A stretch of DNA of 35,027 bases from NCBI GenBank assembly GCA_017412605.1, contig JAFPWY010000002.1, positions 1-35,027 on the forward strand. The letters are read 5' to 3'. The notes beneath the pieces are model-generated. The model was given only the letters and a program-made list of their open reading frames with translations. It searched no databases and was not told the origin of the DNA. Positions within the stretch are counted from its first letter, which is position 1. Each line of letters starts with the position of its first letter. Positions 16,401 to 24,595 of this stretch are shown here, in pieces. This stretch comes from Fibrobacter sp. (lineage in GTDB: Bacteria > Fibrobacterota > Fibrobacteria > Fibrobacterales > Fibrobacteraceae). A program made the position numbers and the translations under genes.

Positions 16401-16970
16401 TTATTTAGCTTTTTTCGATTCTTTAATTTCCTTGTGCAACTTTCTTAGGATAACCGGCGAGAGAATCACCACGGCCACGCCGACGGTTACGAAGGAGTCC
16501 GCGACATTGAAAGTCGGGAAACGCGTCATGATGAAATCCGGGAAGTCGCAGTCGATAAAGTCCACCACCATCTGCATGCGCATGCGGTCAATAAAGTTGC
16601 CGACAGCACCGCCAATGATCATCACCACACCCAAGCGGGAAAGAAAGTCCCTCTTGTCGATGCTGCGATAGAACCAGAACAGGACACCGGCAGCGATAAT
16701 CGAAATAATCAGGAAGAAAACCCACGAAGGAAGGAACGGCAGCAAGTCCTGCGGGCGGCTGCTGAACGCAGCACCCTTGTTGAACACCAACTGGAAGCGG
16801 ATCAAATCACCAATCACCGAGATGCTTTCGTGGTTCGGGGCACCAAACTCGTTCGTAAAGCGGTGTATGCACCACAGCTTTGTCAGCTGGTCGGCTACGA
16901 TACTAAAAATCACCAAGCCCAGATGGAACGGCCACTTATTATAAAATTTCAAATCTTCATCGTATTGCAT
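16401..16970 (-). CDS. lspA: Lipoprotein signal peptidase II
   Basis: The protein has 189 residues, slightly longer than the usual 160-170. It has four membrane helices and the two catalytic aspartates: Asp128 in GGAVGNFIDR and Asp158 in FNVADSF, plus FNKGAAFS in the conserved N-terminal loop region. LspA cuts the signal peptide of prolipoproteins after diacylglyceryl addition at the lipobox Cys. Several lipoproteins in this window (FISUMP, LptE-like, poly-Ser) are expected substrates. It lies 10 bp after the squalene synthase gene and upstream of rluD in one minus-strand operon, as lspA-rluD often does. Confidence 0.95.
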   Translation of the reverse strand: MQYDEDLKFYNKWPFHLGLVIFSIVADQLTKLWCIHRFTNEFGAPNHESISVIGDLIRFQLVFNKGAAFSSRPQDLLPFLPSWVFFLIISIIAAGVLFWFYRSIDKRDFLSRLGVVMIIGGAVGNFIDRMRMQMVVDFIDCDFPDFIMTRFPTFNVADSFVTVGVAVVILSPVILRKLHKEIKESKKAK

Positions 16971-16980
16971 CGTAAACTCG

Positions 16981-18027
16981 CTAATGAGATGCTTTCAACT
17001 TGTTGTAGGTCTCGTCAATCCACCTGTCGGAATAGAAATGACGCATCGTATTCTTGACAATGTTCTTGACATCGTCCCTTGTAATTTTCACCTTCTTGTC
17101 CGAAACGAACACAGAAAGCCCGTCGCCGATTAGGCTTAAGTTCTGGGCAGCCATGAACAGCGGCCACAGGCAGAAAAGCCTCGTACGCATGTTGACTCTC
17201 GGAATCAGTTTCGTATACTCAATAGAATCGTCCAGGTGCTTCCACGCTTTTTGGACAAGCTCGCCAAGCGCGGCAGCGCAAGCCTTCTTGTCGGCACCTT
17301 CGGCAAACATGTCGTAGGAATGCTCGAACCCGTGACGGCGGCAGATTTCTTCGGGCACAAAGCAGACCCTGCGTCCGGAATCCTCGATACAGTCCTTCAC
17401 GATATTCGTGACCTGGAGCGCCAGTCCGAAACTCACGTCCAGCTGGGCCAGTTTCTTTTGACGCTCGGCATTGATAAAGCACGAATCGGCAGCGAAAACT
17501 TTCGTCAGAAGTTTACCGACAATGCCCGCGACATAGTAGCAATACTCGTCGAGGTCGGCCACGGATTCCAGTGTGAACCAGCCGTTCGAGAGGGCCTGTT
17601 CCTGCCTAAGCGCAAACTTGGCCATGCCCCCGCACATTTCGACAACCACCTCGCGTACCGGGCACGCGTACTTTTCGGGAAGTTCATGGAGCAGCGGGAC
17701 AACGACACCTGCATGCAGGCAAAGGTCCATGTTCGGGTCTTCGGAAGACTTCCAGCTTTCGGGAAGCGCTTCGACAAACTGCTGGATCTTGGAATCGGCC
17801 AGATCCGCCGACTCGAATATTGCGGCAAACAAGGAGAGAATGCGACCCTTCTCCGACGCGCCCATCACGGGATCGTCCTCGATAGTGTCGGCAATGCGCA
17901 AATACAGGTAAGCAAGCAAGATGCTCCTGTGCAACTTGCCCGCCAGGATGTTGATGTTCAGGGCAAAAGTCCTGGACACCAGCAGCAGCCTGTCCTCTGC
18001 GTATCTCCAAGCATCAGATGAACACAT
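16981..18027 (-). CDS. Squalene synthase-like enzyme, eukaryotic ERG9-type motifs
   Basis: The protein has 348 residues. Family: trans-isoprenyl diphosphate synthases, head-to-head type. The first aspartate-rich motif is ADTIEDD (46-52), the second NIVKDCIED (208-216). VSRTFALNI, EYCYYVAGIVGKLLTKVF and GLALQVTNIVKDCIED resemble yeast/human squalene synthase (for example YCHYVAGLVG, LQKTNIIRDYLED) more than bacterial HpnC/HpnD or CrtB. The C-terminal anchor helix of eukaryotic enzymes is not obvious. Expected reaction: two farnesyl diphosphates to squalene, or a related C30 or C40 product. No other hopanoid, sterol or carotenoid genes are nearby. Start at 18027 chosen because GGAG lies 7 bp upstream; it overlaps the preceding gene by 14 bp. 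Confidence 0.85.
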   Translation of the reverse strand: MCSSDAWRYAEDRLLLVSRTFALNINILAGKLHRSILLAYLYLRIADTIEDDPVMGASEKGRILSLFAAIFESADLADSKIQQFVEALPESWKSSEDPNMDLCLHAGVVVPLLHELPEKYACPVREVVVEMCGGMAKFALRQEQALSNGWFTLESVADLDEYCYYVAGIVGKLLTKVFAADSCFINAERQKKLAQLDVSFGLALQVTNIVKDCIEDSGRRVCFVPEEICRRHGFEHSYDMFAEGADKKACAAALGELVQKAWKHLDDSIEYTKLIPRVNMRTRLFCLWPLFMAAQNLSLIGDGLSVFVSDKKVKITRDDVKNIVKNTMRHFYSDRWIDETYNKLKASH

Positions 18028-18601
18028 TCATCGTCTCCGCATAAAGGTCGGGGGGAATCTTCTTGCACACAGCCATCGCGTTGACATACTTGACAAGGCG
18101 GTGGTGCTTTTCGGCATTGCGCAACTTGCGGTTGAAACTCCAGGCAGTGCGGTTCAGGATGTCGGTCTCGTTCCGGAGATTGCCCCTACTGTCGCTCTCG
18201 TAGCAGGCGCGACGGTACTCAAGGAAATACGCAGCCTGAAGGAGTCTGCCTATCTTCTTGACGGCCTTGCGGTAGAGAACCGATGCCACAATCAGGAAAA
18301 TCACGGCCGAGACAGCGCCATAAACCGGAGGGAACTGGGTAAACTTCCACAGGACCCACACCACGGACAAAGTCGAAAGCGCAATGACGACAAATGTCCA
18401 GAATACGCATCGCTGGCGCAAAAAACTGATGTATGAATGGTTTTTCGAGGCGAATTCCGGCAAAAAAGCCCATTTGCGGCCTTTGCGCATCTGTTTTTTC
18501 AGATAAAGCGGATAAGCGACCTTGCGGAACCAAAAGAACAAAGCAACCCAAAGCACCAGGGGGACCCAAGTGACATAATTCAAGAAAGAAATCAAATCCA
18601 T
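18014..18601 (-). CDS. Small membrane protein of unknown function
   Basis: The protein has 195 residues. I do not recognise a family. There are three clear hydrophobic segments (about 8-25, 66-87 and 93-112), joined by a basic loop (LKKQMRKGRKW). A charged cytoplasmic-looking region follows (about 115-195), with a possible helical pair. It is the first gene of the minus-strand operon leading into the squalene synthase, overlapping it by 14 bp, so the two are likely co-translated and may act together. It begins 140 bp from the divergent dnaA. Confidence 0.8.
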   Translation of the reverse strand: MDLISFLNYVTWVPLVLWVALFFWFRKVAYPLYLKKQMRKGRKWAFLPEFASKNHSYISFLRQRCVFWTFVVIALSTLSVVWVLWKFTQFPPVYGAVSAVIFLIVASVLYRKAVKKIGRLLQAAYFLEYRRACYESDSRGNLRNETDILNRTAWSFNRKLRNAEKHHRLVKYVNAMAVCKKIPPDLYAETMNVFI

Positions 18602-18638
18602 GCCCCAAAAATACTAATTTTCTGATATCTCATAAATT

Positions 18639-18647
18639 TTATCAACA
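18639..18647 (+). promoter_or_regulatory. Near-consensus DnaA box
   Basis: TTATCAACA differs from TTATCCACA at one position. It lies in the AT-rich 140-bp gap upstream of dnaA. Confidence 0.55.
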
Positions 18648-18693
18648 ATTCCTCCCTAAAAATACTTCAAAATACTACATTTATTACCCTGGG

Positions 18694-18702
18694 TGTTGAT
18701 AG
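18694..18702 (-). promoter_or_regulatory. Near-consensus DnaA box, inverted
   Basis: The minus strand reads CTATCAACA, two mismatches from the consensus. It is inverted relative to the box at 18639, 47 bp apart. Together they could be an autoregulatory site or part of an origin. Confidence 0.45.
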
Positions 18703-18740
18703 ATTCGCATCCTAGTTTTCCGGACAAGGAATATTTGTTT

Positions 18741-20069
18741 ATGCAAGTCGAATGGGAAAGATGCCTTAATTATCTTCGCGGGATGCTTTCGGATTCCGTG
18801 TACAAAACATATTTCGCACAGACCAAGCTGGTCAACCAGACGACCGGCCATGCAACAATATCCATCCCGTTCGGACTGGATGCCAAAGTTTACTCCGCAT
18901 ATAAGGACCTTATCCGTCTCGGCTGGCGCGAGACCACCCACGACGACTCCCCCATCGAATTTGATTTTCTTTCCCAGGAAGCCATACCGCAGTCCGCGGT
19001 CAACGCAGGCGAGAACGTATTCAAGGACTTCGCGAAGCCCAGCGTACCGCTTTCCAGCAGCTTCCGTTTCGAGAACTTCGTCCCCGGCGACAAGGCACAG
19101 CTCGCGTTCAACGCAGCCCTCGCCGTAGCCAGGAACCCCGACGGCACGCAGTACAACCCGCTGTTCATCTACGGCTCGTCCGGCCTCGGCAAGACGCACC
19201 TGCTGCAGGCCATCGGCAACTACATTCTTGAAGACGACCCGAACAAGCGCGTGTGCTACCTGACCAGCGAAGACTTCTCGCAGCAGTACATGAAGTGCCT
19301 CAAGGAAAACCGCGTGACCGAGATGAGCGACTTCTACCGTAACGAGGTGGACATCCTGCTCATCGACGACATCCAGAACTGGACCGGCAAGTACGAGACG
19401 CAGAACGAGTTCTTCCTCATCTTCAACGCGCTGCACCAGGCCGGCAAGCAGATCGTGCTTACCTCCGATGCACCCGCTGTCGAAGTCAAGAACCTTTCCG
19501 ACCGCCTCGTGAGCCGCTTCGCCTGGGGCCTCACCGTGGACATCCAGCCGCCCGACGTCGAGACGCGCGAAGCCATCCTCCAGAAGAAGGCCGAAGAGCG
19601 CCACCTCGAAATCAGCGACGAAGTCATCCACTTCCTCGCCGAGCACATCGCAAGCAACGTCCGCTGCCTCGAGAGCGCCATCATCAAGCTCACCCTGCAG
19701 GCGAGCCTCATGAACCACGACATCGACATGAGCATCGCCCAGAAGGTCGTCGCCGAAATTGCACCGACGCTGCGCCGCCGCGTTAGTTTGGATGCAGTTC
19801 TCCATGCCGTGTCGCAACATTACGAAGTTCCCGAGTCCAAGCTCACCGAGCCCGGCCGCGGCACCAAGGAAATTTCCAAGGCAAGGCAGGTCGCCATGTT
19901 CCTCATGCGCGAATGCTCCTCCATCAGCCTGCAGAGCATCGGCTCGCGCTTCGGCGGCAAGGACCACTCCACCGTCGTGCACGCCATCAAGAGCGTCAAG
20001 AAGGAAATGGAGACCGACCCGAGCTTCGCCCGCCTCATCGAGAGCCTCAAAAACTCGATTCACGACTAG
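18741..20069 (+). CDS. dnaA: Chromosomal replication initiator DnaA
   Basis: The protein has 442 residues from ATG 18741, where MQVEWERCLNYLRG gives a normal domain I; AAGGA lies 10 bp upstream. A longer frame (18693) would cross the DnaA-box region. AAA+ domain: Walker A GSSGLGKTH (about 145-153), Walker B LLIDDIQ. The C-terminal DNA-binding domain has RGTKEISKARQVAMFLMREC and the signature FGGKDHSTVVHAI. DnaA-ATP opens oriC. Domain II is short. The usual partners dnaN, recF and gyrB do not follow; instead a lipoprotein phosphatase begins 27 bp on. Confidence 0.96.
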   Translation: MQVEWERCLNYLRGMLSDSVYKTYFAQTKLVNQTTGHATISIPFGLDAKVYSAYKDLIRLGWRETTHDDSPIEFDFLSQEAIPQSAVNAGENVFKDFAKPSVPLSSSFRFENFVPGDKAQLAFNAALAVARNPDGTQYNPLFIYGSSGLGKTHLLQAIGNYILEDDPNKRVCYLTSEDFSQQYMKCLKENRVTEMSDFYRNEVDILLIDDIQNWTGKYETQNEFFLIFNALHQAGKQIVLTSDAPAVEVKNLSDRLVSRFAWGLTVDIQPPDVETREAILQKKAEERHLEISDEVIHFLAEHIASNVRCLESAIIKLTLQASLMNHDIDMSIAQKVVAEIAPTLRRRVSLDAVLHAVSQHYEVPESKLTEPGRGTKEISKARQVAMFLMRECSSISLQSIGSRFGGKDHSTVVHAIKSVKKEMETDPSFARLIESLKNSIHD

Positions 20070-20095
20070 ATAGCCGAACTTCAGGGAGGGTGTCT

Positions 20096-21430
20096 ATGTT
20101 CCGACTGAAAAAGACTTGGTCCATTTTTGCGGCATTCATCTTCTGCGCACAGTTTTTTCTTGCATGCAGCAGCGATTCCGAATCGTCTTCCTCCGTTGAC
20201 CAAATTGTAGAACCGCAGATTACGTCGTCCGATGTTGTCGAGTTCCTGTTATCATCGTCCGAGCCGCAATCATCGGCACAAGCTGAGGAACCGCAACCGA
20301 CATCTTCCTCGGTAGAGCCGCAAACCACGTCGTCCGAGACTCTTCAGCCCCACGCATACACGATAGACAGCACCGGGATCCACACCTTCGTCATGGGCGA
20401 CAGCGCAGGCCAACTTATATCCAGCGACCTGTATCTGGGCTGTCCGGCAGATTCCTTCCTGAACGAATTTCAAATGGGCGATATCGTGACCGTGGCGATC
20501 AACGGATACGACACCCTCGAAATGCCGGTCGTTGGATCCGCCTACGACGTGCCCATCGCCGGGTTTGCGCTTGTGGTCTTTCAGAATTATGATTATATCA
20601 TCTTGTCTGTGCATTACGGCCACATGGCCAGCATCGTTAAGATATCCGACGTTGTAGTTCCCATAGAAGTCTCCATATCCATGAAGGAAAAAGGCGGCTT
20701 TCTGTTTGGCCTCGAAATGCGCAATGTCCAGAACATGGACTACTATGCAGAAATTTATCCGGATCTTTCAATCGAAGAATTTGCAAACTTCAGGGAAGTC
20801 CGCACCACAGGCATGGGACAAAAAAGGCTCTACCGCTCTTCCAACCCCATTGACCCCGGCCTCGGCCGCAATCTCTACGCCGACTCGCTTGCGAAAAATG
20901 CGGGAGTCACCACGTTCATCAACCTGTCAGATTCGGAGGAGTACGCCAAATCCTGCCAGAACTTCGACAGTTCCTATTACTCGACGCAGAACGTCATCTT
21001 TTTGGATTTACCCGTATATTTCTATTCGCAACATTTCAAGGATGGAATTGCAAACGGGTTCCGCTACATGATCGAGCACGACGGTCCATACCTGGTACAC
21101 TGCACCTTCGGCATGGACCGCACCGGTTTTACGATTGCCGTGTTGGAAGCGCTGATGGGAGCGACCACCGAAGATATCCAGGCAGACTACGCGAAGACAT
21201 TTAGCAACTACTTCAATGTCGTCGACAGCATGCATGTCGCCCTGAACGAACAGCAGGTGGATTTCTTCAGGGACGTCGTCATAAGAAACCTGAAGACAGT
21301 CTACCACGCCGAGGGAATTGAAATTCCTGATACCGGCACAATCAACTGGGCCGAGCCTACAGAAAAATATATGGAAAAAATCGGGTTGACCCAAGAGGAA
21401 ATCTCCGCATTGAAGGACAGGCTGAAATAA
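20096..21430 (+). CDS. Secreted tyrosine-phosphatase-like lipoprotein with poly-Ser/Gln-Pro linker
   Basis: The protein has 444 residues from ATG 20096, set by GGGAGGG 5-8 bp upstream and by the signal peptide that starts there. Lipobox FLAC (Cys24). A linker rich in Ser, Glu and Pro (about 25-85, repeats of EPQ-SSS) is followed by an uncharacterised beta-rich region (about 90-230). The phosphatase domain is about 240-440. Its Cx5R loop HCTFGMDRTG gives Cys336 and Arg342, and FINLSDSEEY holds a plausible upstream acid region. The fold is nearest to the bacterial Y_phosphatase3 group, which acts on protein phosphotyrosine or phosphoinositides. Being outside the cytoplasm, its substrate is unclear. 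Confidence 0.85.
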   Translation: MFRLKKTWSIFAAFIFCAQFFLACSSDSESSSSVDQIVEPQITSSDVVEFLLSSSEPQSSAQAEEPQPTSSSVEPQTTSSETLQPHAYTIDSTGIHTFVMGDSAGQLISSDLYLGCPADSFLNEFQMGDIVTVAINGYDTLEMPVVGSAYDVPIAGFALVVFQNYDYIILSVHYGHMASIVKISDVVVPIEVSISMKEKGGFLFGLEMRNVQNMDYYAEIYPDLSIEEFANFREVRTTGMGQKRLYRSSNPIDPGLGRNLYADSLAKNAGVTTFINLSDSEEYAKSCQNFDSSYYSTQNVIFLDLPVYFYSQHFKDGIANGFRYMIEHDGPYLVHCTFGMDRTGFTIAVLEALMGATTEDIQADYAKTFSNYFNVVDSMHVALNEQQVDFFRDVVIRNLKTVYHAEGIEIPDTGTINWAEPTEKYMEKIGLTQEEISALKDRLK

Positions 21431-22089
21431 TGAAACTGATGCTCACCTGCGAACATGCGAGCAACCGCCTGCCGGCATCGTTCAAGAAAGCCGTCCCGAC
21501 AGAAGTCCTGAAGACGCACCGAGCCTACGACATCGGAGCATGCGCAGTTTTCCGCAAGCTCGTTCGATTTGCAAAGCCAGAATTCTACTGCGAAGGAAAT
21601 TTCTCGCGTTTATTCGTGGACCTGAACCGCACCATCACGAACAAGAGCGCCTTCAGCGAATATCACGAAACGCTCAAAGCATCCGACAAGTCCGCCGCCG
21701 AGAAGGCAAAGGCCCAAGCCACCGCCTACTGGATGGAATACCGCACCGCCATTGAGAAATTCGTAGAATCTGCGCTTAAGCAAAAAAAGCGAGCCGCAAA
21801 ATCCGAGCCAAGCATCGTCCACCTGGGCATCCACAGCTTTACACCCGAATTGAATGGCAAAGTCCGCAACGCCGACATCGGAATCCTCTACGACCCCACC
21901 CGCCCGCAAGAACGCGCCTATGCAAACGTCATCAAGACAGAAATCAAGCGGCTCTACCCCACGATGAAAGTGCGTTTCAACTACCCGTACAAGGGTTCAT
22001 CCGACGGGCTCACTACCACGCTTCGCAAGAAATTCGGCCCGCGATACGTGGGAATTGAAATCGAGATCAACCAAAAATTCTTCAAATAG
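21430..22089 (+). CDS. N-formylglutamate amidohydrolase family protein
   Basis: The protein has 219 residues. The opening LMLTCEHASNRLP and the later VHLGIHSFTP and DIGILYDPTRP match the FGase family (zinc hydrolases similar to carboxypeptidases). Known members hydrolyse N-formyl-L-glutamate in histidine breakdown; many others of this size are uncharacterised and may act on other formyl- or acyl-amino acids. No hut genes are near. The start codon overlaps the previous stop (TAATG), so it is translationally coupled to the phosphatase gene. Confidence 0.8.
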   Translation: MKLMLTCEHASNRLPASFKKAVPTEVLKTHRAYDIGACAVFRKLVRFAKPEFYCEGNFSRLFVDLNRTITNKSAFSEYHETLKASDKSAAEKAKAQATAYWMEYRTAIEKFVESALKQKKRAAKSEPSIVHLGIHSFTPELNGKVRNADIGILYDPTRPQERAYANVIKTEIKRLYPTMKVRFNYPYKGSSDGLTTTLRKKFGPRYVGIEIEINQKFFK

Positions 22090-22092
22090 ATT

Positions 22093-22863
22093 TTATTTTC
22101 TAACAAATGTTATGGCGACACCGATGTGCTTGCTGTTTAGCGTAACATCGTCTTCGTCTTGTACAGGATGTTTGTCGACATGGAAACCATCAATCGATTC
22201 CGTATTGCCGCCGAAACCGCCTGCAGCCTTTATAGAAAAGCCAACCGAATAATGCTCTGAGATTTTCCAGATTTTTCCCATTTCAAGTTCGATTAGGGTT
22301 TCCCCATCCTCGTAATACATCCCATATTTTTCCCATGCTTCCTCGTTATCGTTCAAGAAAACTCCTCTAAGGGTAGTTCCGACAAAAAAGCCGCTGAATG
22401 GATTTTGTTCATTGATAAGAGGATAATACTTGATGCCAAACCCCCAGTAAGGTCTAAGCCGGACATCATCTTCGGAATATTCGTCCTTGTCGCGGGAATA
22501 AAGTTTGTAGCGGTATTCGCCAATAGACCAAAAGCATCCAAAACTTAGGTACAAGGCGATTCTTCTAATGAGAATGACACCCGCTTTCGAATCAAGCCAT
22601 GGACTGTAGCCTTCAAAGGAATAGATGTTGTAATAAAGATCCTTGTCATAGACCATTTCGTCACGTTTCAAGTCATGATAATAATTCTTCGACGATTTGG
22701 TCTTGTAATCGGAAACCGAATACGTTGCGCCAGCAGAAACCTCAAAGTACGAATAAATAATATCACGTGCTCGACGATGTTTTCGTTCAACTGGAGCAGC
22801 ATCGTTCACACTCGCCATAGAGCATGCCACTAAGCAGAAAATCAATACAGCTACGCACTTCAT
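22093..22863 (-). CDS. Exported protein of unknown function, likely beta-rich
   Basis: The protein has 256 residues. It has an N-terminal signal (about 1-18); LVAC at 11-14 could also be read as a lipobox. After a basic stretch (ERKHRRARD) the rest has many alternating aromatic/charged segments and ends in a phenylalanine-rich strand (GVAITFVRK), a pattern common in small outer-membrane barrels. I recognise no family. Its ATG overlaps the stop of the upstream gene (ATGA), so the two are made together. The DNA is AT-richer than its neighbours. Confidence 0.75.
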   Translation of the reverse strand: MKCVAVLIFCLVACSMASVNDAAPVERKHRRARDIIYSYFEVSAGATYSVSDYKTKSSKNYYHDLKRDEMVYDKDLYYNIYSFEGYSPWLDSKAGVILIRRIALYLSFGCFWSIGEYRYKLYSRDKDEYSEDDVRLRPYWGFGIKYYPLINEQNPFSGFFVGTTLRGVFLNDNEEAWEKYGMYYEDGETLIELEMGKIWKISEHYSVGFSIKAAGGFGGNTESIDGFHVDKHPVQDEDDVTLNSKHIGVAITFVRK

Positions 22864-23372
22864 TTTTCTTCCACCTTGAGGACAGCATAGTTCACGAACT
22901 TACCGCAAGCAGTATCTTCGGGAGCAAGGAAGGTTTCAAGTTTGTAGTCGCCGCTGATTTTCCTTTCGTCAAATTCCGCAAAATAAATCGAGAAGTCATC
23001 TCGAGGGTACCCATAGCTATCAGTTCTAATTTGCAGCGCATATGTCGGCAATTCAATCTTTTTGTCTTTACAGAAAAAAGAAATGTCGATTGTCAAGTCG
23101 CAAAGCCCGTTTTTCGACGACACTTTACAGAATTGAAAATAATTAAAGTACGCGCCAGATTCTTCTTTTTCGGATTTACAATATTCCACCGCAAGCACAG
23201 AATCATTGTTAATCACCCGCATTTCCAGAGAATCAACTCCAGCCGGCTTTATCGCTTCAATATCTCCACGATAATAACCATCATCAGGAATATAGCAATC
23301 TGCAGCGCAGCAACACAGCCACACATACACAAACAGAGCAAATGTCGTGAATCTGCGTTTCGAAAGTTTCAT
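22860..23372 (-). CDS. Secreted protein of unknown function
   Basis: The protein has 170 residues if it starts at 23372, where GGAG is 6-7 bp upstream; an in-frame ATG four codons earlier (23384) is possible. N-terminus KLSKRRFTTFALFVYVWLCC is a signal peptide; AADC nearby could be a lipobox. The mature part has several cysteines (CKSEKEE, FCKVSSKNGLC, SFFCKD, TACG) that may pair. No family is recognised. It forms a two-gene unit with the next gene and follows the ddh terminator. Confidence 0.75.
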   Translation of the reverse strand: MKLSKRRFTTFALFVYVWLCCCAADCYIPDDGYYRGDIEAIKPAGVDSLEMRVINNDSVLAVEYCKSEKEESGAYFNYFQFCKVSSKNGLCDLTIDISFFCKDKKIELPTYALQIRTDSYGYPRDDFSIYFAEFDERKISGDYKLETFLAPEDTACGKFVNYAVLKVEEK

Positions 23373-23451
23373 GAAATTCTCCATCCCATCAAAAAATCAT
23401 ACGTAAGACAACATAATGAATATAATACAATTTATTAAAAAAAACAAAAAA

Positions 23452-23472
23452 GCCTCGGGTTTTACCCGAGGC
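23452..23472 (-). terminator. ddh-side terminator
   Basis: GCCTCGGGT (23452-23460) pairs perfectly with ACCCGAGGC (23464-23472) around a 3-nt loop. A T run follows on the minus strand. Confidence 0.85.
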
Positions 23473-23486
23473 GATTTTCTTTTTGC

Positions 23487-23553
23487 TCAAAGTCTGCCGA
23501 AGGCAGACGCGCCCATACCTCAAAGGCGCCCAGAAGGGCGCCGAGCTCATACC
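23487..23553 (-). repeat. Two tandem hairpin modules after ddh
   Basis: On the minus strand two units of 34 and 33 bp share the frame GGTATG-5 nt-hairpin-TTTGA. The first stem is GGCGCCC/GGGCGCC, the second GTCTGCC/GGCAGAC. The frame is conserved while the stems differ but remain complementary. Confidence 0.75.
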
Positions 23554-23555
23554 TA

Positions 23556-24542
23556 TTACAGGCAGTGAGCGCGGAGGTCGTCGTCGCTCAGCGTGCTGAG
23601 GTATGCAGGCGGCACGTCGAGAACGGTGAAGCAACCGGTCTTGCCGTCGTTAGCCTTCATGCGGAGAGCGGCGCGGGCGTAGGCCACGAGGACGCTCGTC
23701 GTGAATTCCGGGTTGGAATCGAGCTTGAGGCTGTATTCGATCACGTGCGTGTGTTCCTTGTTCATGCCGGTCTTGCCGGTACGGATCACGAAACCGCCGT
23801 GAGCCAGCCCGCTGTGGTTCTTGTTGAATTCTTCTTCGCTGATGAAGTTGACCGTGGTGTCGTATTCATCGAAGTAGTTCGGCATCGTCTTGATAGCGTT
23901 TTCGATGTAGGCCTTGTCGGCACCTTCTTCGGCAACCACGTACACCAGGCGCGTGTGCTTCTGGCGAGTCGTGAGTTCCGGCATGGAACCGCTACGCACG
24001 GCTTCAAGAGCGGCTTCCACCGGGCAGGTGTACTGCTTGGCGTTCTTCACGCCCTTGATGCGGCGGACAGCGTCGCTGTGGCCCTGGCTAACACCCTTGC
24101 CCCAGAACGTGTAGTCCTTGCCTTCCGGAAGAATAGACTGGGCGTACACGCGGTTCAGGCTGAACATGCCCGGGTCCCAACCGACGGAAATCATCGCGAT
24201 CTTGCCGGCAGCCTTGGCAGCAGCGTCGACGGCGGCAAAGTGCTGCGGAATCTTGGCGTGGGTGTCGAAGGAGTCGATCACGTTGAACATGGCGGCGTAC
24301 TTCGGGGTGAGCACCGGCAGGTCCGTAGCAGAACCGCCACAGATGATGAGCAGATCCACCTTGTCCTTCCAGGCTTCCATTTCAGAAACGTTCAGCACCG
24401 GAACGCCAGCCGTCTGGATTTTGACCGTCGAGGGATCACGACGGGTGAAAACAGCGACGAGTTCCATATCGGCAGCCTGCTTCACGGCGCATTCCACACC
24501 GCGGCCCAGGTTACCGTAACCGAGAATAGCAATCTTTGCCAT
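23556..24542 (-). CDS. ddh: meso-diaminopimelate D-dehydrogenase
   Basis: The protein has 328 residues, the family size. The Rossmann motif GYGNLGRG (8-15) binds NADP. VFTRRDP, SFDTHAKIPQHF, SVGWDPGMFSLNR, WGKGVSQGHSDAVRRI and HGGFVIRTG match the Ddh family. The enzyme reductively aminates tetrahydrodipicolinate to meso-diaminopimelate in one step, supplying lysine and peptidoglycan. This one-step route is scattered among bacteria and fits an ammonia-rich gut setting (inference). No other lysine genes adjoin. Two hairpin modules and a terminator follow. Confidence 0.95.
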   Translation of the reverse strand: MAKIAILGYGNLGRGVECAVKQAADMELVAVFTRRDPSTVKIQTAGVPVLNVSEMEAWKDKVDLLIICGGSATDLPVLTPKYAAMFNVIDSFDTHAKIPQHFAAVDAAAKAAGKIAMISVGWDPGMFSLNRVYAQSILPEGKDYTFWGKGVSQGHSDAVRRIKGVKNAKQYTCPVEAALEAVRSGSMPELTTRQKHTRLVYVVAEEGADKAYIENAIKTMPNYFDEYDTTVNFISEEEFNKNHSGLAHGGFVIRTGKTGMNKEHTHVIEYSLKLDSNPEFTTSVLVAYARAALRMKANDGKTGCFTVLDVPPAYLSTLSDDDLRAHCL

Positions 24543-24595
24543 AACAATGTCCTTGTTTAAAATTTTGCGAGTGAAAATATAGGAAAATTTGTTTA

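Noticed and set aside
18684-20063. 459-codon minus frame opposite dnaA
   Set aside because: Shadow of dnaA codon bias; no family features.
19913-20095. Upstream start of the phosphatase lipoprotein inside dnaA
   Set aside because: It would overlap the dnaA end in another frame and bury the signal peptide. The Shine-Dalgarno points to 20096.
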